Source: a virus
IMG/VR virus record: IMGVR_UViG_3300040807_001229
Location: 1-34,843 of that record
Reading direction: 5' to 3' (one strand)
Length of the DNA: 34,843 nucleotides
Positions 20,842-28,356 of the stretch are shown here, in pieces. A program made the translations under genes and the position numbers. The notes beneath the pieces are model-generated. The model was not told where the DNA came from and made no database searches. It saw only the letters and a list, made by a program, of their open reading frames with translations. Within the stretch, counting starts at the first letter, position 1; each line of letters begins with the position of its first letter.

Positions 20842-21986
20842 GCAAAATAATGTCTTTGGGCGCTTGCTTTTATAACGGACTTACTGGATGTGTCAAACCA
20901 ATCAAAGTGCGGATTTTTTTTTAATTTGTCGATATAACTCCATAAATGTTTTTCATATCTGTCTGCTTGCTCTAAATTACTATTAAAAAACCAGGCATCT
21001 CTTTCACTAAATGCAAGATATCCCATGCCTTCTCTAATTGGTTTACTTTTGCCGTGCACAAAAGTCTTATTATCCCAGAAAGGATACAGAATGCTTTTTA
21101 CTGCATCCATAGTAACATACATATTGAGAGTTTTATTATATCCATATGGGCTGTGGTCGCTCTGGTAAAAACTAGCATCATTGCAGGTTTCGCAAAATCT
21201 TTTAATAACATGGCTCTGCTTAATTACAATTTCTGGCATATCTGGAGACCAGTAAAACAACTCATCATACCAGCCATTTGTGTATTGCCGTTGCACTTCA
21301 GGACTCACACAGTTATCAAATATATCTAGGAACTGGAAGTACCAGCCATTGTTGTCCACTCCCAGTTGTGGCTTCTCACTTCCCCATATAAAACAAACTG
21401 TTTTGCCTTGATTAATAAGGTTTTGATAATCCTGTATAGTGCGGCGCCATCTGCCTTTTACAATATTATTAGGACTAAAACTATGGTTTGCACAATAAAA
21501 ATAATCTGTATTCACTTCCTCTACATAATTTATTGTGTCTGCACTCATGTCTATTTCTCTGAAAATAAAATCCATGCCTGAGTTTTGCATTGCTTTTATT
21601 GTAGGAAACACAACATTGTTAGGTTCGGAGTTGACAACATCTGTTCTATCTCCGGTTACCTCGTAATCGACAAAGCATGCAATCTCATCTATTTTACAAT
21701 CTGCTTGTGTCCATGCTTTAAGTAAATTACTACTGTCACTTCCTCCACTATAAAAAATTACACAGTAGTCATATTGATCTCTGATCTGTCTGGCTCTTTT
21801 TTTATATAAGTCCCACAAATCAATAGGAGGCTCTACACGCCAACTAGCGGTGTGAAATATCTCCTTGTTAAAATTCCATTCGGGAAAATTGCCAGTTCTA
21901 GCTTGCCATTCGATAGCTTCTAATTTACTATAAGTTTTAAGCTCTCCAACTGTATAGTAACCAAATTTATCAGCAGATAATATCAT
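20838..21986 (-). CDS. PP-loop (N-type) ATP pyrophosphatase-like enzyme
   Basis: The 382-residue protein carries the PP-loop signature SGGSDSS at residues 80-86, after a beta strand (YDYCVIFY). This motif binds ATP in enzymes that adenylate a substrate (NAD synthetase, GMP synthetase, asparagine synthetase, QueC, TilS and PAPS-reductase relatives). A Cys pair (FCETC) near residue 270 and several Asp/Asn loops follow, but no specific family pattern. Its ATG overlaps the permease stop (ATGA), and that gene is coupled to a substrate-binding protein. This suggests work on the imported compound. The substrate is unknown. Confidence 0.75.
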   Translation of the reverse strand: MILSADKFGYYTVGELKTYSKLEAIEWQARTGNFPEWNFNKEIFHTASWRVEPPIDLWDLYKKRARQIRDQYDYCVIFYSGGSDSSNLLKAWTQADCKIDEIACFVDYEVTGDRTDVVNSEPNNVVFPTIKAMQNSGMDFIFREIDMSADTINYVEEVNTDYFYCANHSFSPNNIVKGRWRRTIQDYQNLINQGKTVCFIWGSEKPQLGVDNNGWYFQFLDIFDNCVSPEVQRQYTNGWYDELFYWSPDMPEIVIKQSHVIKRFCETCNDASFYQSDHSPYGYNKTLNMYVTMDAVKSILYPFWDNKTFVHGKSKPIREGMGYLAFSERDAWFFNSNLEQADRYEKHLWSYIDKLKKNPHFDWFDTSSKSVIKASAQRHYFA

Positions 21987-22723
21987 CTATCATTACCTTC
22001 ACTTAGCGTACTCCAAAAACATAATGTTCGCCTAAGGTATTCTACACCCAAGTTAATACTTAATCCTATAATGCTTAACCAGATAATACCAGCAAACATT
22101 TCTGCAAATGCCATTTCGCCTCCTGTAAGAAATATCCAATGTCCTAGTCCATGCTTTGCGCCAAGCATTTCTGCTGCTACCAATAGAGTTAAGGCAAGGC
22201 TCCCGCTAGTTCTAAACCCTTGTATAATAGTAGGAAGGTTATAAGGAAGTATAATCTTACGTATAATCATATATGTGTTGCCACCACATGCCCTGCCAGC
22301 TTCTATGTAGGTTTTTGGTGTGCGTAATACGCTACCATATGCTGTAATGATACTTGGAAAAAATGCACCTATGAAGATAGTTGTAACTTTACTTACTTCT
22401 CCTAATCCAAGTAACACAACAAAAAGCGGAAGAAGTGCTATTTTTGGAATAGGAAATAAGCTACTTACTAGAGGCATTATAAGTTTACGTGCATGATAAT
22501 TCGTGCCCATAACAATCCCAATAGTTGAACCGATAAACATACCAATGGACCAGCCTACTGTAAGTCGCCATAGACTAGTCCAAAGGTTGAATAAAAAGTC
22601 AGGATTTACTAGTAACTCAAAGAAGGTTGTTATGATATCCCATAGTCCTGGAATATATCCTCCTTTGAGTACTAGTTCCCATAGCAGAATAACTGCGGAA
22701 ACAGTTATAGCTGTATGTTTCAT
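21983..22723 (-). CDS. ABC transporter permease, SsuC/TauC type
   Basis: The 246-residue protein has about six hydrophobic segments and the EAA loop of importer permeases: EAGRACGGNT through to LPYNLPTIIQG (residues 141-169), the docking site for the ATP-binding subunit. Pattern and length match the nitrate/taurine/sulfonate/thiamine-precursor (BPD_transp_1) permeases. The ATG overlaps the stop of the binding-protein gene as TAATG and its stop overlaps the PP-loop start. No ATPase subunit is in the window, so it would have to use a host ATPase or another phage gene. Phage ABC permeases are unusual. Confidence 0.9.
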   Translation of the reverse strand: MKHTAITVSAVILLWELVLKGGYIPGLWDIITTFFELLVNPDFLFNLWTSLWRLTVGWSIGMFIGSTIGIVMGTNYHARKLIMPLVSSLFPIPKIALLPLFVVLLGLGEVSKVTTIFIGAFFPSIITAYGSVLRTPKTYIEAGRACGGNTYMIIRKIILPYNLPTIIQGFRTSGSLALTLLVAAEMLGAKHGLGHWIFLTGGEMAFAEMFAGIIWLSIIGLSINLGVEYLRRTLCFWSTLSEGNDR

Positions 22724-23706
22724 TAATCTAGATCAAAATACTTTGAGTCTGAATGACGGTTTGGTAGATCTAGTTTTGTAACTAACAACGAAGTGTATTC
22801 ACTTAGACGTGGGCCAACGGCCTTTGCGTTACTAATACCGTTCTTCTGTACAAAAGGTGTATTAACTAGTTCGTTAATACCGTATTGTGCGCGGCGTAAT
22901 TCTAGTGCTCTCTTTGCATCAGTTGACACAATAGGTCCACTTAAAGTTGCTACGCTTGCTGCTGGATTCTTAACAAAGCCTGCAACTAGTTCACGTAGTA
23001 CTTCGCGAATTGCAACTACAGCCTTTGGATTTGCTGCTGCCCAATCGCTGTTAACTGTGATAACACGACTAACTGCTGTTGGAAACTTATCGCTCATCCT
23101 AATAATATTCAGCTTATCACGTGTCACGCCAACCTTTTCAAAGTTAAAAACATTGGTTGTAATAAAACCTTCTACTGCATCAACCTTACCAGTAGTAAGA
23201 CTGGGAACACGAGCACTAAAAGGCATGTTAACCATTTCCCACTTTGCAGTTGTTACGGCGGGTAGTACTTTATTTGTAACGCCTGTGATAAAGCCGCCCA
23301 ATGTTTTACCGTCTAGCTTATCAAAACTTGTAATACCTTTTTCTTTCAAGCTAAAAACAGCGTCTTGTGCTTTGTCATCTACAACAAAAATGGCTGTAAC
23401 TTTAGGGTCAGCAGACTTGCTATTAACAAGAACTAGACCGCTGTAGTCATGATAGCCAAGCTCTGCTTTGCCAGCGGAAAGTGCTAGTGCAGTTTTTACA
23501 CTGCCTGGGCCTTTGCCAATAAATTCTACGTCGACGCCTCGACGGGCAAATGCACCGTCTTTGATACCTTTAAGGATCCAACTATGTACACCAAGTGGAC
23601 CAATATCAATAACCAAACGTGCCTTTGTATTTTCTGCACTTGCAGGAATAATAGTAGTAAAGACTACAGCCACAGCAATAGCCATTCCGATAATAAACTT
23701 CTTCAT
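22723..23706 (-). CDS. Periplasmic substrate-binding protein (NMT1/SsuA-like)
   Basis: The 327-residue product has a Sec signal peptide (MKKFIIGMAIAVAVVFTTII, cleavage after ASA at residues 22-24). The mature part resembles the NMT1/THI5/SsuA binding proteins: KARLVIDIGPLGVHSWILKG, GVDVEFIGKGPGSVKTALAL, AGKAELGYHDYSGLVLVNSK and VDAVEGFITTNVFNFE. These bind sulfonates, taurine, nitrate or thiamine precursors for an ABC importer; the ligand cannot be told from sequence. AAGGAG precedes the ATG, and a leader of about 150 bases lies upstream. With the permease it forms an importer lacking an ATPase. Confidence 0.9.
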   Translation of the reverse strand: MKKFIIGMAIAVAVVFTTIIPASAENTKARLVIDIGPLGVHSWILKGIKDGAFARRGVDVEFIGKGPGSVKTALALSAGKAELGYHDYSGLVLVNSKSADPKVTAIFVVDDKAQDAVFSLKEKGITSFDKLDGKTLGGFITGVTNKVLPAVTTAKWEMVNMPFSARVPSLTTGKVDAVEGFITTNVFNFEKVGVTRDKLNIIRMSDKFPTAVSRVITVNSDWAAANPKAVVAIREVLRELVAGFVKNPAASVATLSGPIVSTDAKRALELRRAQYGINELVNTPFVQKNGISNAKAVGPRLSEYTSLLVTKLDLPNRHSDSKYFDLD

Positions 23707-23883
23707 AATAACTCCTTATAAGTTAAGTTTAGTTTTATATTTTAATGATTTTTTTGCTAATAGTCTATAACTATATACGGCGGGCGTTAGGAATAATCCA
23801 TAAACGACTTTTGTCGAAGCGTCCATATAAACCGGCGGCGTGTTGCCGCTGCATTTTTATTTATAATGTAGGTATATTATAAA
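23707..23883 (-). other. Long leader of the transporter operon with possible structured RNA
   Basis: No credible gene fills these 177 bases. Reading the minus strand from the ATAAATA element, there is a hairpin GCGGC-AACAC-GCCGC. Then TATATGG pairs with a later CCGTATA, enclosing the small hairpins CGAC-AAAA-GTCG and GGA-TTAT-TCC. The last 60 bases before the gene are AT-rich with AAGGAG. A 27-codon frame (MQRQHAAGLYGRFDKSRLWI...) also starts in this region, at 23854, without a ribosome site. The fold is by eye. It could be a riboswitch-like control element or chance pairing; I could not match it to a known riboswitch. Confidence 0.4.
23858..23864 (-). promoter_or_regulatory. Candidate T4-like late promoter (ATAAATA)
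   Basis: The minus strand reads ACATTATAAATAAAAATG, an almost exact T4-type element (TATAAATA). It would start transcripts near 23851 and give the transporter operon a 145-base leader. Confidence 0.65.
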
Positions 23884-24477
23884 TTACTTTTTACTTTTAT
23901 TGTGTTGACTCCAGGCGATTGCGTATGCCGCGCCTGGGTTGTCAGGAAATTTTTTCTTTAGAGCTTTGACTTGATCTTCTCTACCGGGAGGTGCTTTCTC
24001 TCCAACTTTCTTGTACATTTTCTTTTCGTCACTACTATGACCAAAAGTTGCGTGGACTAGTTTGTCCAACTCTCTATGGAACTCATCTTCTTCTTCTTCA
24101 GAAGCACCTTCGTCTTTAGCTTCGTTTTGACGTTTGTCTGTAGCACTCTTAGCCATCTGTGCTACTTTTTCTTCGGGAGGCACTTCGCCCTGTGGCTTCA
24201 TCTCTAAGCCTTCTTCGTCACCTACGAATACAATTTCCTTTTTGTTAAAGTCTTGTATTTGGCCTTGAAGTCTTGGCTCTGCTTCGTAGTAGGCTTTAAG
24301 ACCTTGGTAGTCAATATTGAGACCTGCATTCTTTAGCATGTTAATAAAACTATTCATGCTGGTCTTTGCATCGCCTTCACCTTCTGCTTCACTACGAAGT
24401 AGTTCAGCAACACTGATAATTGTGCTAACTGCATCCTGATCTTCTAGAAGTTTATGATAATGACGATAGGGTTGCAT
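23884..24477 (-). CDS. Conserved virion-associated protein with AYAIAW motif
   Basis: The 197-residue product starts MQPYRHYHKLLEDQDAVSTI, has an acidic stretch (EGASEEEEDEFHRELDKLVH) and ends KKKFPDNPGAAYAIAWSQHN, a C-terminal signature also present in several marine phage and bacterial proteins. Mostly helical. It overlaps the upstream gene as TAATG. Its role, perhaps in head assembly, is inferred from its neighbours. Confidence 0.65.
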   Translation of the reverse strand: MQPYRHYHKLLEDQDAVSTIISVAELLRSEAEGEGDAKTSMNSFINMLKNAGLNIDYQGLKAYYEAEPRLQGQIQDFNKKEIVFVGDEEGLEMKPQGEVPPEEKVAQMAKSATDKRQNEAKDEGASEEEEDEFHRELDKLVHATFGHSSDEKKMYKKVGEKAPPGREDQVKALKKKFPDNPGAAYAIAWSQHNKSKK

Positions 24478-25499
24478 TATCTACGTGCTCTACCTAGTGC
24501 TTCATCCCCGCCTTGTGCTGCATCTGCTGTAGCAATCTCATCACCTTCTTCTGCAGGCTCTTCGATGGGCTGTTCCATATCCATTTCCATGTCAGTGGTT
24601 GGTTCCATTGGCATTTCTTCAGGTGCTGGTTCTCCCATCATTGGTGCACTTTCACCTGTTAGCATACGTGCTGCTGCATCAGCGCCTGCACGTGCCTGTG
24701 TGACTGCATCAAGTGCTGCCTGCACTGCGCCATTGACTGCGGTGCTGTATTGTGATGCCATGTCAGCGCCCATTTGATCTGTAATAGTATCTGTAAGTGG
24801 AGGAACGTCTTCGTTCATGATCTCACCAAGGTCTTCTAGCATACCCTGGATACGATCAACAATACTCCTAGCTGCCATTACTACTTCTGCTGCTTCCATT
24901 TCGCCTTCAACAATAACACTCTCTTCAACAGTCTCAACTGACTCCATCTTGTTACCGGCTTCTAGTTCTTCTTCCCAATTATCAGCCATATATTCAGCAG
25001 CCTGCATACGATCTGCTACACTGAACATATTGCTCCATTTAATGTTTGGTGAACCATGCATCTTGGCATAACGCATTGCTGCATCGTCTGCCCAATACTT
25101 CCAAAGTTTAACAGCTAGGTCATGGTCATAAACGCCCTTGTCCCATTTCTTAGTAAGGTTCTTTTGAATTGGAACAGTACGCTGATTATATAAGTCGCCG
25201 TCGTTCTCACCAAACAGTACTAGCTCATGAGCTTCGTCACTCATACCATCATTGTATTCACGAATAAACTGATCTACAGTCTCAACTACTAGCTTTGCTT
25301 CATAGTAACGCTTATCGCTTACTACTTTGGCGCCTAGTGTCTCGTCTAACTTCTTTAGTTTATTTGTAAATGTTTCTTTAATCTGTTGTGCTTTTGGTAG
25401 GTCTAGAATCTTTAGGTCTACGCTATAACCAAAAGTTTTTGATGCAACCTCAGCAAGTTTCTTGCTGTTTGGTCTTGGTGCTAGTTCATCTAAATTCAT
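24477..25499 (-). CDS. Acidic virion-type protein, possible scaffold or core protein
   Basis: The 340-residue protein is helical and charged in its first 200 residues (MNLDELAPRPNSKKLAEVAS, WADDAAMRYAKMHGSPNIKW). The last 60 residues are Met/Glu/Pro-rich and repetitive (MEPTTDMEMDMEQPIEEPAE). Such acidic tails occur in phage scaffold or core proteins. An ATAAATA element lies about 25 bases before the ATG. Function is inferred only from composition and place. Confidence 0.6.
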   Translation of the reverse strand: MNLDELAPRPNSKKLAEVASKTFGYSVDLKILDLPKAQQIKETFTNKLKKLDETLGAKVVSDKRYYEAKLVVETVDQFIREYNDGMSDEAHELVLFGENDGDLYNQRTVPIQKNLTKKWDKGVYDHDLAVKLWKYWADDAAMRYAKMHGSPNIKWSNMFSVADRMQAAEYMADNWEEELEAGNKMESVETVEESVIVEGEMEAAEVVMAARSIVDRIQGMLEDLGEIMNEDVPPLTDTITDQMGADMASQYSTAVNGAVQAALDAVTQARAGADAAARMLTGESAPMMGEPAPEEMPMEPTTDMEMDMEQPIEEPAEEGDEIATADAAQGGDEALGRARR

Positions 25500-25523
25500 G
25501 GTGAGTTCCCTCTAATGTTATTG

Positions 25524-25530
25524 TATTTAT
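25524..25530 (-). promoter_or_regulatory. Candidate T4-like late promoter (ATAAATA)
   Basis: The minus strand reads TAGCATAAATACAATAAC, about 25 bases before the ATG at 25499. It overlaps the end of the upstream gene. Confidence 0.5.
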
Positions 25531-25937
25531 GCTATTTTAATTGATTTGAGCGTTTGGTTAAGTTCGTATTTTATACAATTCACTCTACAAATACTATCAC
25601 TGATCCTGTCCAAAAGATATTTTTTCTTAGGATTTTTCTTTACATAATGCTTGTACAAGTAGATATCTTCTGTAAATTTACTGATTTGTCTGTCCATTCG
25701 AGTTAACTGACTTGCTAGTATATGGTCGTTATTAACTAGTGCAATAGCATATGCTACCGCAGTCTTTTTAAGATTAAACTGTTTGTCTAGTATAACATAA
25801 ACGCCGTTATTATCAACCACACTGAACTGATTGATCTGTGTTACTTTACCGTTATCTGTTATTACTATACGAGGCTTGTGTTTTAGAACACTAGCAATAT
25901 TCTGCTTTAGCTTGTGGTTTGAAGATGATGCTATCAT
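25527..25937 (-). CDS. Small basic phage protein of unknown function
   Basis: The 136-residue protein has an N-terminal beta-type part (PRIVITDNGKVTQINQFSVV) and a helical Lys/Tyr-rich C-terminal half (YLYKHYVKKNPKKKYLLDRI). The ATG at 25937 has AGGA nine bases upstream; the next upstream possible start is GTG 25943. The first 47 bases overlap the previous gene in another frame. No domain recognised. Confidence 0.65.
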   Translation of the reverse strand: MIASSSNHKLKQNIASVLKHKPRIVITDNGKVTQINQFSVVDNNGVYVILDKQFNLKKTAVAYAIALVNNDHILASQLTRMDRQISKFTEDIYLYKHYVKKNPKKKYLLDRISDSICRVNCIKYELNQTLKSIKIA

Positions 25938-26112
25938 TGACACGTTTCCTAACTAGTAAGTTTCTTACTACTAGTTTGTTTGCAATCTCTTGTTCTCTTT
26001 CAGTTAGGCTACGTTTACTTACCTTGCCTTCACTGCGAATCTTGCGAAATAGATCCTGCTCTTCGTTAGTAATGAACGTTTGAATACCTGGGTTGAACTC
26101 TGCAAACTTCAT
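25891..26112 (-). CDS. Short phage protein of unknown function
   Basis: The 73-residue product starts MKFAEFNPGIQTFITNEEQD and continues with a helix (RSLTEREQEIANKLVVRNLL) that resembles a winged-helix-type segment, then RVNDSIIFKPQAKAEYC. GAGG lies five bases before the ATG at 26112, directly after the upstream stop. It could be a small DNA-binding protein, but the resemblance is weak. Confidence 0.6.
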   Translation of the reverse strand: MKFAEFNPGIQTFITNEEQDLFRKIRSEGKVSKRSLTEREQEIANKLVVRNLLVRKRVNDSIIFKPQAKAEYC

Positions 26113-26113
26113 G

Positions 26114-26386
26114 TTAGCCTCGCTCTGGAGTTCCAATTACTCTTGGCTGTCCTTGAATGTCTACCATACTACCAGGAGGCAAACTACGATCTTTTTCCAT
26201 CGGACTCTTGGGCTGTCTTAGCACAGGGCCTTGTGCTCCAAATTCTAATACCCAACCTGTTACATCAATCTTAATAGGCTGTTCGCCGCCTTGTGGTATA
26301 GCTGTAAGTACGTTACCTTCGTAGTTAACAACTTGAAAGGGTGCTTCATTTAATTGTATTGTTTTTACAAAGTCTAGAGCTTTCAT
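26114..26386 (-). CDS. Small virion protein with possible capsid-targeting leader
   Basis: The 90-residue product starts MKALDFVKTIQLNEAPFQVV. The first 14 residues end in LNE before Ala, like the T4 prohead protease site at capsid-targeting peptides. The rest is beta-type and Pro/Gln/Gly-rich (PRVIGTPERG). It overlaps the upstream basic gene by four bases (ATGA). Virion location is an inference. Confidence 0.6.
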   Translation of the reverse strand: MKALDFVKTIQLNEAPFQVVNYEGNVLTAIPQGGEQPIKIDVTGWVLEFGAQGPVLRQPKSPMEKDRSLPPGSMVDIQGQPRVIGTPERG

Positions 26387-26700
26387 CGGCTGGTCCTATT
26401 CAATGCTGCTACACGCTTACTTGCAGGGTTTACTCGTTTTGTGCGTTGTGCTTTTCGTGTCATACGCTTACCAAGTCTTGCTTTGGTAAGTTTCAGTTTG
26501 TTACGTTTTTTGATATCTGGTGCTGCAAAACACTGTGCAGGTTTACTTACAATACGACTTTTACGTTTACCACTGGTGCAGCGAAACTTACGGACTACTT
26601 TTCCCCCACGCTTGGCCCAAGCCATACCTTCTTCGAGATCAAACTCAATCTCGTCATACTGGGGAATAATGCTTTCGTTTGTAATATCTTTAAAACGCAT
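26383..26700 (-). CDS. Conserved basic phage protein
   Basis: The 105-residue protein has an acidic start (QYDEIEFDLEEGMAWAKRGG) followed by a very basic part (KFRCTSGKRKSRIVSKPAQC, KARLGKRMTRKAQRTKRVNP). This acidic-then-basic layout, with two Cys, matches a family conserved in T4-like marine phages, as I recall it. The basic tail suggests nucleic-acid binding. It overlaps the next gene (ATGA). Confidence 0.7.
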   Translation of the reverse strand: MRFKDITNESIIPQYDEIEFDLEEGMAWAKRGGKVVRKFRCTSGKRKSRIVSKPAQCFAAPDIKKRNKLKLTKARLGKRMTRKAQRTKRVNPASKRVAALNRTSR

Positions 26701-26704
26701 ATAG

Positions 26705-26711
26705 TATTTAG
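26705..26711 (-). promoter_or_regulatory. Possible late-promoter-like element (CTAAATA)
   Basis: The minus strand reads ACGCTAAATACTATATGCG, just before the ATG at 26700. It is close to the TAAATA core, but only four bases from the start codon, so any leader would be absent. Confidence 0.3.
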
Positions 26712-26719
26712 CGTTTTTA

Positions 26720-26980
26720 TTAGGCTAGACTTCTAAAGATGTAAATGACAAGAGCACCTACTGCTACAGTGAGTCCGCCAATTATGCCTGTTGACCAACT
26801 CATAATTTGACGGTTGCGACTTTGGTCCATCTTGGTAATAGTGTTGGAGATGTGATTGAGCGTCTTATCCTGCTTGTCAAGACGTTCACTCACCGCATCT
26901 AGTTTGTCGTGCAGTGCTTTATACCTTTCAGAGCACAACTCTACGTGTGCTTCTAAACTTTCTTTTTCAATGTCTGCCAT
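26720..26980 (-). CDS. Small C-tail-anchored coiled-coil protein (XhlA-like)
   Basis: The 86-residue product starts MADIEKESLEAHVELCSERY, has coiled-coil heptads (residues 20-58) and ends in one hydrophobic segment (IGGLTVAVGALVIYIFRS). This layout resembles XhlA-type phage lysis accessory proteins and other tail-anchored phage proteins. It would sit in the inner membrane with its coiled coil in the cytoplasm or periplasm. A role in lysis is possible, not shown. The ATG at 26980 is preferred over GTG at 26998. Confidence 0.6.
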   Translation of the reverse strand: MADIEKESLEAHVELCSERYKALHDKLDAVSERLDKQDKTLNHISNTITKMDQSRNRQIMSWSTGIIGGLTVAVGALVIYIFRSLA

Positions 26981-27022
26981 TGATCTCGTTCTCACCAACT
27001 CTTGGGCGATGCTTGAATGGAG

Positions 27023-27063
27023 TGCCTTGTGTATGCCTAATTTGTGCCTAAATTTGTGTGCCT
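27023..27063 (-). repeat. Cluster of four AGGCA boxes with about 11-base spacing
   Basis: On the minus strand AGGCA occurs at 27063, 27049, 27038 and 27027, spaced 14, 11 and 11 bases. The context TTAGGCACAAA is shared with the start of the polymerase gene. The intergenic stretch holds no gene. The spacing suits binding to one face of the helix. Confidence 0.5.
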
Positions 27064-27095
27064 ATAATAATCGAAGCATCTTATAATGTATTTAC

Positions 27096-27560
27096 CTATT
27101 TTACGTTTTCTTGTATTAATAGTATATTACGATCTTCTTGTCGCACACTGAATACAGCAGGGTCTAACACACAATTTTCATCTAGTCCACTAATAATAGG
27201 AATATCCTGTAGTACCTCTTCTAATAGACTTGCATCGCCGTGAGGACCACCTAATGTTTGTTCACGTTCAATTCCAAAACGCCAAGTCCACATTTTGAGA
27301 TCGCTTATCATCTCTTGTGTAAAGTCGTGTCTGTCTCCAAACGTAACACCAATATCTTTGAATCTACTATGCACCGCTGCAAATGTTCTTAGATTAGGAG
27401 GACCTAAACCCCATGGCTGAGTAAGCATACCTATGCATTGCTGTAGTGTTTCAAAGTTACGCTGTTGATTACGTGTCTTTCCTGAACCTCTGATATCGCC
27501 AGTTTCTGTTATATCAACTAGTGTAAGCGCATACCATGTTTCTTTATAACTATCAAGCAT
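27096..27560 (-). CDS. Conserved phage protein of unknown function
   Basis: The 154-residue protein starts MLDSYKETWYALTLVDITET and holds GDIRGSGKTRNQQRNFETLQ, a pattern I recall from marine phages. The rest is alpha/beta with Asp/Trp motifs (DLKMWTWRFGIEREQTLGGP). The ATG at 27560 overlaps the preceding gene by eight bases. The product appears to be a pair with the gene upstream, which has the same kind of Trp-rich composition. Function unknown. Confidence 0.7.
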   Translation of the reverse strand: MLDSYKETWYALTLVDITETGDIRGSGKTRNQQRNFETLQQCIGMLTQPWGLGPPNLRTFAAVHSRFKDIGVTFGDRHDFTQEMISDLKMWTWRFGIEREQTLGGPHGDASLLEEVLQDIPIISGLDENCVLDPAVFSVRQEDRNILLIQENVK

Positions 27561-27960
27561 GTAGAGGATCCTCATCTCTGAGCCAAGTACCAAGTTCAAC
27601 TAGTTGTGCTTGACCTTTACACTCTATACAATCAACACTATTATACGACATAAACTTAAGACATTGCAATCTGTTTGTGCCCATGTACACTCCCCAGATC
27701 ATATCATCTTCGTTTACTACTGGAGGATTTATATGAGGCCACATTTCATGTGCGCCTTTGCGTTTAAAGAAACTTGTGTTCCACCAGTCCAGTGAGCACT
27801 TGTAGTACAATAAAGGATACCACAAGCCATCATCCATTATACGAGGCAGGTCACGCCAATACCATCGGTTGTCCGCATGCCAACTCATTGGACTTAGTTT
27901 ATTGATATCCACTCTATGTATGCTAGAATGATCCTGCCACACGCTCGAACAATGCTTCAT
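27553..27960 (-). CDS. Trp-rich phage protein of unknown function
   Basis: The 135-residue product starts MKHCSSVWQDHSSIHRVDIN and has about ten Trp (WHADNRWYWRDLPRIMDDGL, CSLDWWNTSFFKRKG) and a C-terminal part with CIECKGQAQLVELGTWL. The ATG at 27960 follows the terminator of the gene upstream and has no strong ribosome site. Conserved-looking, but no domain was recognised. Confidence 0.65.
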   Translation of the reverse strand: MKHCSSVWQDHSSIHRVDINKLSPMSWHADNRWYWRDLPRIMDDGLWYPLLYYKCSLDWWNTSFFKRKGAHEMWPHINPPVVNEDDMIWGVYMGTNRLQCLKFMSYNSVDCIECKGQAQLVELGTWLRDEDPLHA

Positions 27961-27982
27961 AATAGTAATTATAAAGAATAAA

Positions 27983-28010
27983 AAAGGGCGATGTAAAAAC
28001 ACCGCCCTTT
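27983..28010 (-). terminator. Strong rho-independent terminator
   Basis: On the minus strand AAAGGGCGGTGT pairs with ACATCGCCCTTT (12 base pairs, one G-T wobble) around a TTTT loop, followed by TTTATTC. The wobble makes pairing complete only in minus-strand RNA. It ends the unit of the gene at 28032-28334. Confidence 0.9.
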
Positions 28011-28031
28011 GATAAAGTATAAGACTAAGTC

Positions 28032-28334
28032 TTAGATGTTTGTAAAGTATGCAACAACTGCTGCTGTTACGCCTGTTGAGCCTTCACCGAAGTTTGCACC
28101 TGCTTCTGGAGCAGGGCCTTCTGAAAGTACATGTACCACGTCTGAAGCACCAGCATTAAAGCCACCTGTTGTGTCGTCGCCAACACCGATAACTGTTGCT
28201 GTCTTCTGGATGAACTGGATAGCTGCATCGAGCTCGTCCTGTGTCATGTTGGTCTTTGAGAGACTTGTTAGGGCTACCTGACGGTCACCACTGTATGTTT
28301 GTGCGTTACGAACGCCTACACTTAGATCAGCCAT
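28032..28334 (-). CDS. Small virion-type protein
   Basis: This 100-residue product starts MADLSVGVRNAQTYSGDRQV and has Ala/Gly-rich helix and strand parts (DELDAAIQFIQKTATVIGVG, TGVTAAVVAYFTNI). It is followed by a strong terminator and preceded by a similar small gene, the layout of abundantly made virion proteins. AGGAAACAG lies upstream of the ATG. Location in the virion not known. Confidence 0.65.
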   Translation of the reverse strand: MADLSVGVRNAQTYSGDRQVALTSLSKTNMTQDELDAAIQFIQKTATVIGVGDDTTGGFNAGASDVVHVLSEGPAPEAGANFGEGSTGVTAAVVAYFTNI

Positions 28335-28356
28335 TTAACTGTTTCCTTTTCTGTTA

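Noticed and set aside
23774-23854. 27-codon ORF (from ATG 23854) as a gene
   Set aside because: No ribosome binding site, and the ATG starts only a few bases after the promoter-like element. It is kept only as a note within the leader.
23707-23864. TPP riboswitch before the NMT1/SsuA-type binding protein
   Set aside because: No CUGAGA or matching second TPP core motif occurs in the leader.
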